DNA of 8,066 nucleotides from Hyphomicrobiales bacterium (lineage in GTDB: Bacteria; Pseudomonadota; Alphaproteobacteria; Rhizobiales; HXMU1428-3), in contig JAJFHW010000132.1 in NCBI GenBank assembly GCA_021775385.1, positions 1-8,066 on the forward strand, given 5' to 3'. The number at the start of each line of letters is the position of its first letter. The first letter of the stretch is position 1. Made by a program: the position numbers and the translations under genes. The notes under the pieces are model-generated. The model had not been told where the DNA came from, made no database searches, and saw only the letters and a program-made list of their open reading frames with translations. Shown here piece by piece: positions 5,967-8,066 of this stretch.

Positions 5967-6899
5967 TCACCCCCTAAATGAGGTGATGAGACCATTTAAC
6001 ACAAAGTGTTGCTTTTTGAACGGTCTCTCAATTCCACTAGACAGAGACTTTTCAACCAAAGAGAGACCTTTTGAACCATATTCATTCAAAATCCTGTCTT
6101 GAAGCCATTTAATAGCCTGCGCCTCTCTTCCTTTCTCTAAAGTTTTATTGTCTAATAAAGTCTGATAATGCCCGTCTATGGCATCAATAAGACCCGGCAA
6201 TCCTTCTTCTTTAGCTGCAGAGACACTCAAAACAACCGTTTCTTGCTGCCCAGGTTCATAATTTGTGATGGAAAGCGCCCCCTTAAGATCTGCTTCAGCG
6301 CGCCGGGCTTGAGCCCCCATATCAGCTTTAGTAACAACAGCTATATCCGGTATTTCCATAATTCCAGATTTCATAAATTGCAAACTGTCACCAGAACCTG
6401 GTTGAACACATAAAATAACACTATCAGCATGCGACGTTATATCCGCCTCTGATTGACCAACACCAACAGTTTCAATAATCACAATATCAAATAGAGCGCG
6501 CATCAACACTAAAGCTGGAAAGGTGAGTTGAGCAACTCCGCCCAATTGCCCCCGGCTGGCGAGTGAGCGTACAAATATTCCCTGATCTTCAGGGTCAGTG
6601 ATCATACGTGTCCGGTCTCCCAGTAACGCGCCGCCTGTTTTATGAGACGACGGGTCAATAGCAATCACACCAACAGTTTTGTCGCGGCGGCGCCACTCTT
6701 TAATCAATCCATTAATTAAAGTTGATTTACCAACACCAGGCGGCCCGGTAAAACCCACAACATGCGCTGTTGCGCTACCATAGGCCTCATCAAGCAATTC
6801 TATAGTCGTTTCATTATCAAAAGAATGTTCTGTCAAAGCCAAAGCTTCAGAAAGAGCTCGTTTGCCCCCCTCCCGAACAGACTTAATCCCATTAATCAT
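5967..6899 (-). CDS. meaB: MeaB/ArgK-family GTPase, methylmalonyl-CoA mutase chaperone
   Basis: This G3E-type P-loop GTPase loads and protects the adenosylcobalamin of methylmalonyl-CoA mutase in the cytoplasm. It has 310 residues, slightly short of the roughly 320-330 usual for the family. Motifs are Walker A GFTGPPGVGKST (49-60), DPSSHKTGGALLGDRTRM (82-99, metal/switch region), RSLASRGQLGGVA (111-123), IIETVGVGQSEAD (141-153), the guanine-specificity TKAD (190-193, usually NKAD) and SVSAAKEEGL (225-234). The C-terminal dimerisation helix region ends in a poorly conserved tail. ATG 6899 has AAGGA eight bases upstream, a good site. No mutase gene is in view; its partners here are ppdK upstream on the same strand and the SleB-type gene downstream. 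By family its role is in propionyl-CoA or ethylmalonyl-CoA metabolism, which feeds succinyl-CoA into the TCA cycle. Confidence 0.93.
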   Translation of the reverse strand: MINGIKSVREGGKRALSEALALTEHSFDNETTIELLDEAYGSATAHVVGFTGPPGVGKSTLINGLIKEWRRRDKTVGVIAIDPSSHKTGGALLGDRTRMITDPEDQGIFVRSLASRGQLGGVAQLTFPALVLMRALFDIVIIETVGVGQSEADITSHADSVILCVQPGSGDSLQFMKSGIMEIPDIAVVTKADMGAQARRAEADLKGALSITNYEPGQQETVVLSVSAAKEEGLPGLIDAIDGHYQTLLDNKTLEKGREAQAIKWLQDRILNEYGSKGLSLVEKSLSSGIERPFKKQHFVLNGLITSFRG

Positions 6900-6913
6900 C
6901 TAAATTCCTTCAC

Positions 6914-6947
6914 CAGAGCGTCTTGCGCATAAGTGGGTACCGGTTTT
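6914..6947. repeat. RIME-like rhizobial intergenic repeat unit
   Basis: The segment has GAGCGTCTTGCGCATAAG followed by TGGGTACCGGTTTTA. Read on the minus strand it is AAAACCGGTACCCACTTATG followed by CGCAAGACGCTC. This closely resembles the abundant rhizobial palindromic repeat half (AAAACCGGTTCCCACTTTT...) of RIME-type mosaic elements. Only about 34 bases are present, so it looks like a single or decayed unit. It lies just upstream of the meaB ribosome site. The match is from memory of the family. Confidence 0.55.
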
Positions 6948-6981
6948 AGTAACAACACGGCTGACATCTAGGTTCGTTGAT

Positions 6982-7035
6982 GGGCCGGTTCCTTGTGGGC
7001 AATCCAAAGCCAAAAAAGAGAGCAACCTGAGGCCC
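6982..7035 (-). other. GC-rich hairpin in the ppdK-meaB spacer, possible RNA element
   Basis: Read on the minus strand, GGGCC-UCA-GGUU (7035-7024) pairs with AACC-GGCCC (6990-6982): nine pairs around a 3-base bulge. Inside, CUUUGG can pair with CCACAAG, with one bulged base and an AUUGC loop, leaving about 14 unpaired bases on the 5' side. The spacer is far richer in GC and structure than the other intergenic DNA here. It may be the 3' end of the ppdK mRNA, a meaB leader element or a small RNA. No cobalamin riboswitch B12 box is visible. Confidence 0.35.
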
Positions 7036-7100
7036 AGAAAAAGACCCGGCAACTGGATTTCAAATAGAAACAAAGCTCATACTTTATAATAAGTACGACC

Positions 7101-8066
7101 TTATGAAGTTTGTTTCTGCCCCAATATATACGCTTGTGCCGCAGCTAACCGCGCAACTGGCACTCGAAAAGGAGAACAGGAAATATAGTCCAATCCAACT
7201 TCTTCAAAAAACTGAATTGAACTAGGGTCGCCGCCATGTTCACCGCAAATTCCCATTTTCATGCCATCGCGGGTACGGCGGCCGCTTTGCACAGCCATTT
7301 CAACCAAAGCACCAACACCAGCTGTATCGATGCTAACAAACGGATCAACATCAATAATCCCGTTTCTAGTATAATCATTTAAGATCGTAGTCGCATCATC
7401 TCGGCTGAGACCAAATGTGGTTTGCGTCAAATCGTTCGTGCCAAATGAAAAGAATTCAGCTGATTGTGCAATATCACCTGCTTGCAGTGCAGCCCGTGGC
7501 AATTCGATCATAGTTCCAACATCATAAGAAAGTGACGCTCCTCGCTCATCAAAAACTTGTTGAGCCATTTTATCAATCACGCCCTTTAAAAGGTCGAATT
7601 CAGCCACTGTTGCAATCAACGGAATCATAATCTCAGGATGTACTGGTTCTCCCGATTTTGACTTATCAAGCGCCGCTTCAAAAATCGCACGTGCCTGCAT
7701 TTCAGTAATTTCAGGATAACTAATCGCCAAACGGCACCCTCTATGCCCAAGCATAGGGTTAAATTCCTTGAGCTCATCAACCCGAACTTTAATATCTTGC
7801 GGCTCAAGCCCAAGATGTTCAGCAAGAGTTTCAATTTCCTCTCGATCATGTGGCAAGAATTCATGCAAAGGAGGATCAAGCAACCGAATAGTAATCGGCA
7901 TAGCTGGCATAAGTGAAAATAACTCAGAAAAATCAGAGCGTTGCATCGGAAGCAATTTGTCAAGTGCAACTCTCCGGCCAGCTTCATCACGCGCCAAAAT
8001 CATTTCCCGCATCGCCATAATTCGGCTTGTCTCAAAAAACATATGCTCCGTGCGGCAAAGGCCAAT
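7101..8066 (-). CDS. ppdK: Pyruvate phosphate dikinase, C-terminal part (cut by window edge)
   Basis: PPDK interconverts pyruvate, ATP and phosphate with phosphoenolpyruvate, AMP and pyrophosphate. The visible 321 residues are the PEP/pyruvate-binding barrel of a protein normally near 880-900 residues; the nucleotide-binding and phosphohistidine domains lie beyond base 8066. The frame is open to the edge and begins [11 protein letters not shown], the family's GLCRTEHMF motif, so the Met at 8042 is internal and not a start. Further motifs are [14 protein letters not shown] (59-72), GHRGCRL (107-113), [11 protein letters not shown] (184-194), [15 protein letters not shown] (205-219) and [10 protein letters not shown] with the catalytic Cys274 (fragment numbering). 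The C-terminus is intact and ends 201 bases before meaB on the same strand. It likely has an anaplerotic or gluconeogenic role. Confidence 0.96.
   Translation of the reverse strand: MGLCRTEHMFFETSRIMAMREMILARDEAGRRVALDKLLPMQRSDFSELFSLMPAMPITIRLLDPPLHEFLPHDREEIETLAEHLGLEPQDIKVRVDELKEFNPMLGHRGCRLAISYPEITEMQARAIFEAALDKSKSGEPVHPEIMIPLIATVAEFDLLKGVIDKMAQQVFDERGASLSYDVGTMIELPRAALQAGDIAQSAEFFSFGTNDLTQTTFGLSRDDATTILNDYTRNGIIDVDPFVSIDTAGVGALVEMAVQSGRRTRDGMKMGICGEHGGDPSSIQFFEEVGLDYISCSPFRVPVARLAAAQAYILGQKQTS

Noticed and set aside
5887..6102. 71-codon open frame on the plus strand from a TTG
   Set aside because: More than half lies antisense to the end of meaB, it has no ribosome site and no recognisable features.
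6900..7100. Cobalamin riboswitch upstream of meaB
   Set aside because: The expected B12 box is not visible and the spacer is too short for a full riboswitch.
7625..7990. 121-codon open frame on the minus strand
   Set aside because: It is an alternative frame inside ppdK, whose true frame carries all family motifs.
7101..8042. Complete 313-residue protein starting at the Met at 8042
   Set aside because: The frame stays open to the window edge and the preceding residues complete the conserved GLCRTEHMF motif, so this is an internal Met of ppdK.
1..8066. CRISPR array, insertion sequence, tRNA or rRNA gene
   Set aside because: No regularly spaced repeats of that kind, no transposase motif and no tRNA or rRNA signature sequence was seen on either strand.

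Overview
The window (8066 bases, low GC by eye, about 40%) looks like a chromosomal segment of an alphaproteobacterium, most likely from Hyphomicrobiales (Rhizobiales). The reasons are a nadA-nadB-nadC operon with alphaproteobacterial sequence character, a SleB-type cell-wall hydrolase of the kind common in that order, and a short intergenic repeat at 6914-6947 that resembles rhizobial RIME-type elements. The low GC would be unusual for most of that order. I cannot name a genus.

Left half, plus strand (about 1-4300): a complete de novo NAD operon. nadA (quinolinate synthase), nadB (L-aspartate oxidase) and nadC (quinolinate phosphoribosyltransferase) are closely packed (gaps of 7 and 45 bases) and together turn aspartate, dihydroxyacetone phosphate and PRPP into nicotinate mononucleotide. 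A small two-helix membrane protein of unknown function follows. A strong bidirectional terminator (4357-4391) separates this block from the convergent right half.

Right half, minus strand (4423-8066, read right to left): the C-terminal third of ppdK (pyruvate phosphate dikinase, cut by the window edge), a 201-base spacer with a GC-rich hairpin and the RIME-like repeat, meaB (GTPase chaperone of B12-dependent methylmalonyl-CoA mutase), a 389-base gene-free stretch, and sleB (membrane-anchored cell-wall hydrolase). The gene-free stretch at 5578-5966 holds a helically phased TTAA array, two separate inverted repeats and a 16-base direct repeat, but no gene that I can support.

The most unusual feature is a small hairpin-forming repeat. 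Three copies lie in frame inside the 5' part of nadA and encode a low-complexity N-terminal extension of NadA. A fourth copy lies about 3.7 kb downstream, at the start of the small membrane-protein ORF. The stem shows a compensatory base change between copies. This recalls the in-ORF palindromic elements known from Rickettsia, but I do not recognise this particular family. No complete novel defence, mobile or biosynthetic system is visible; the rest is ordinary housekeeping content.
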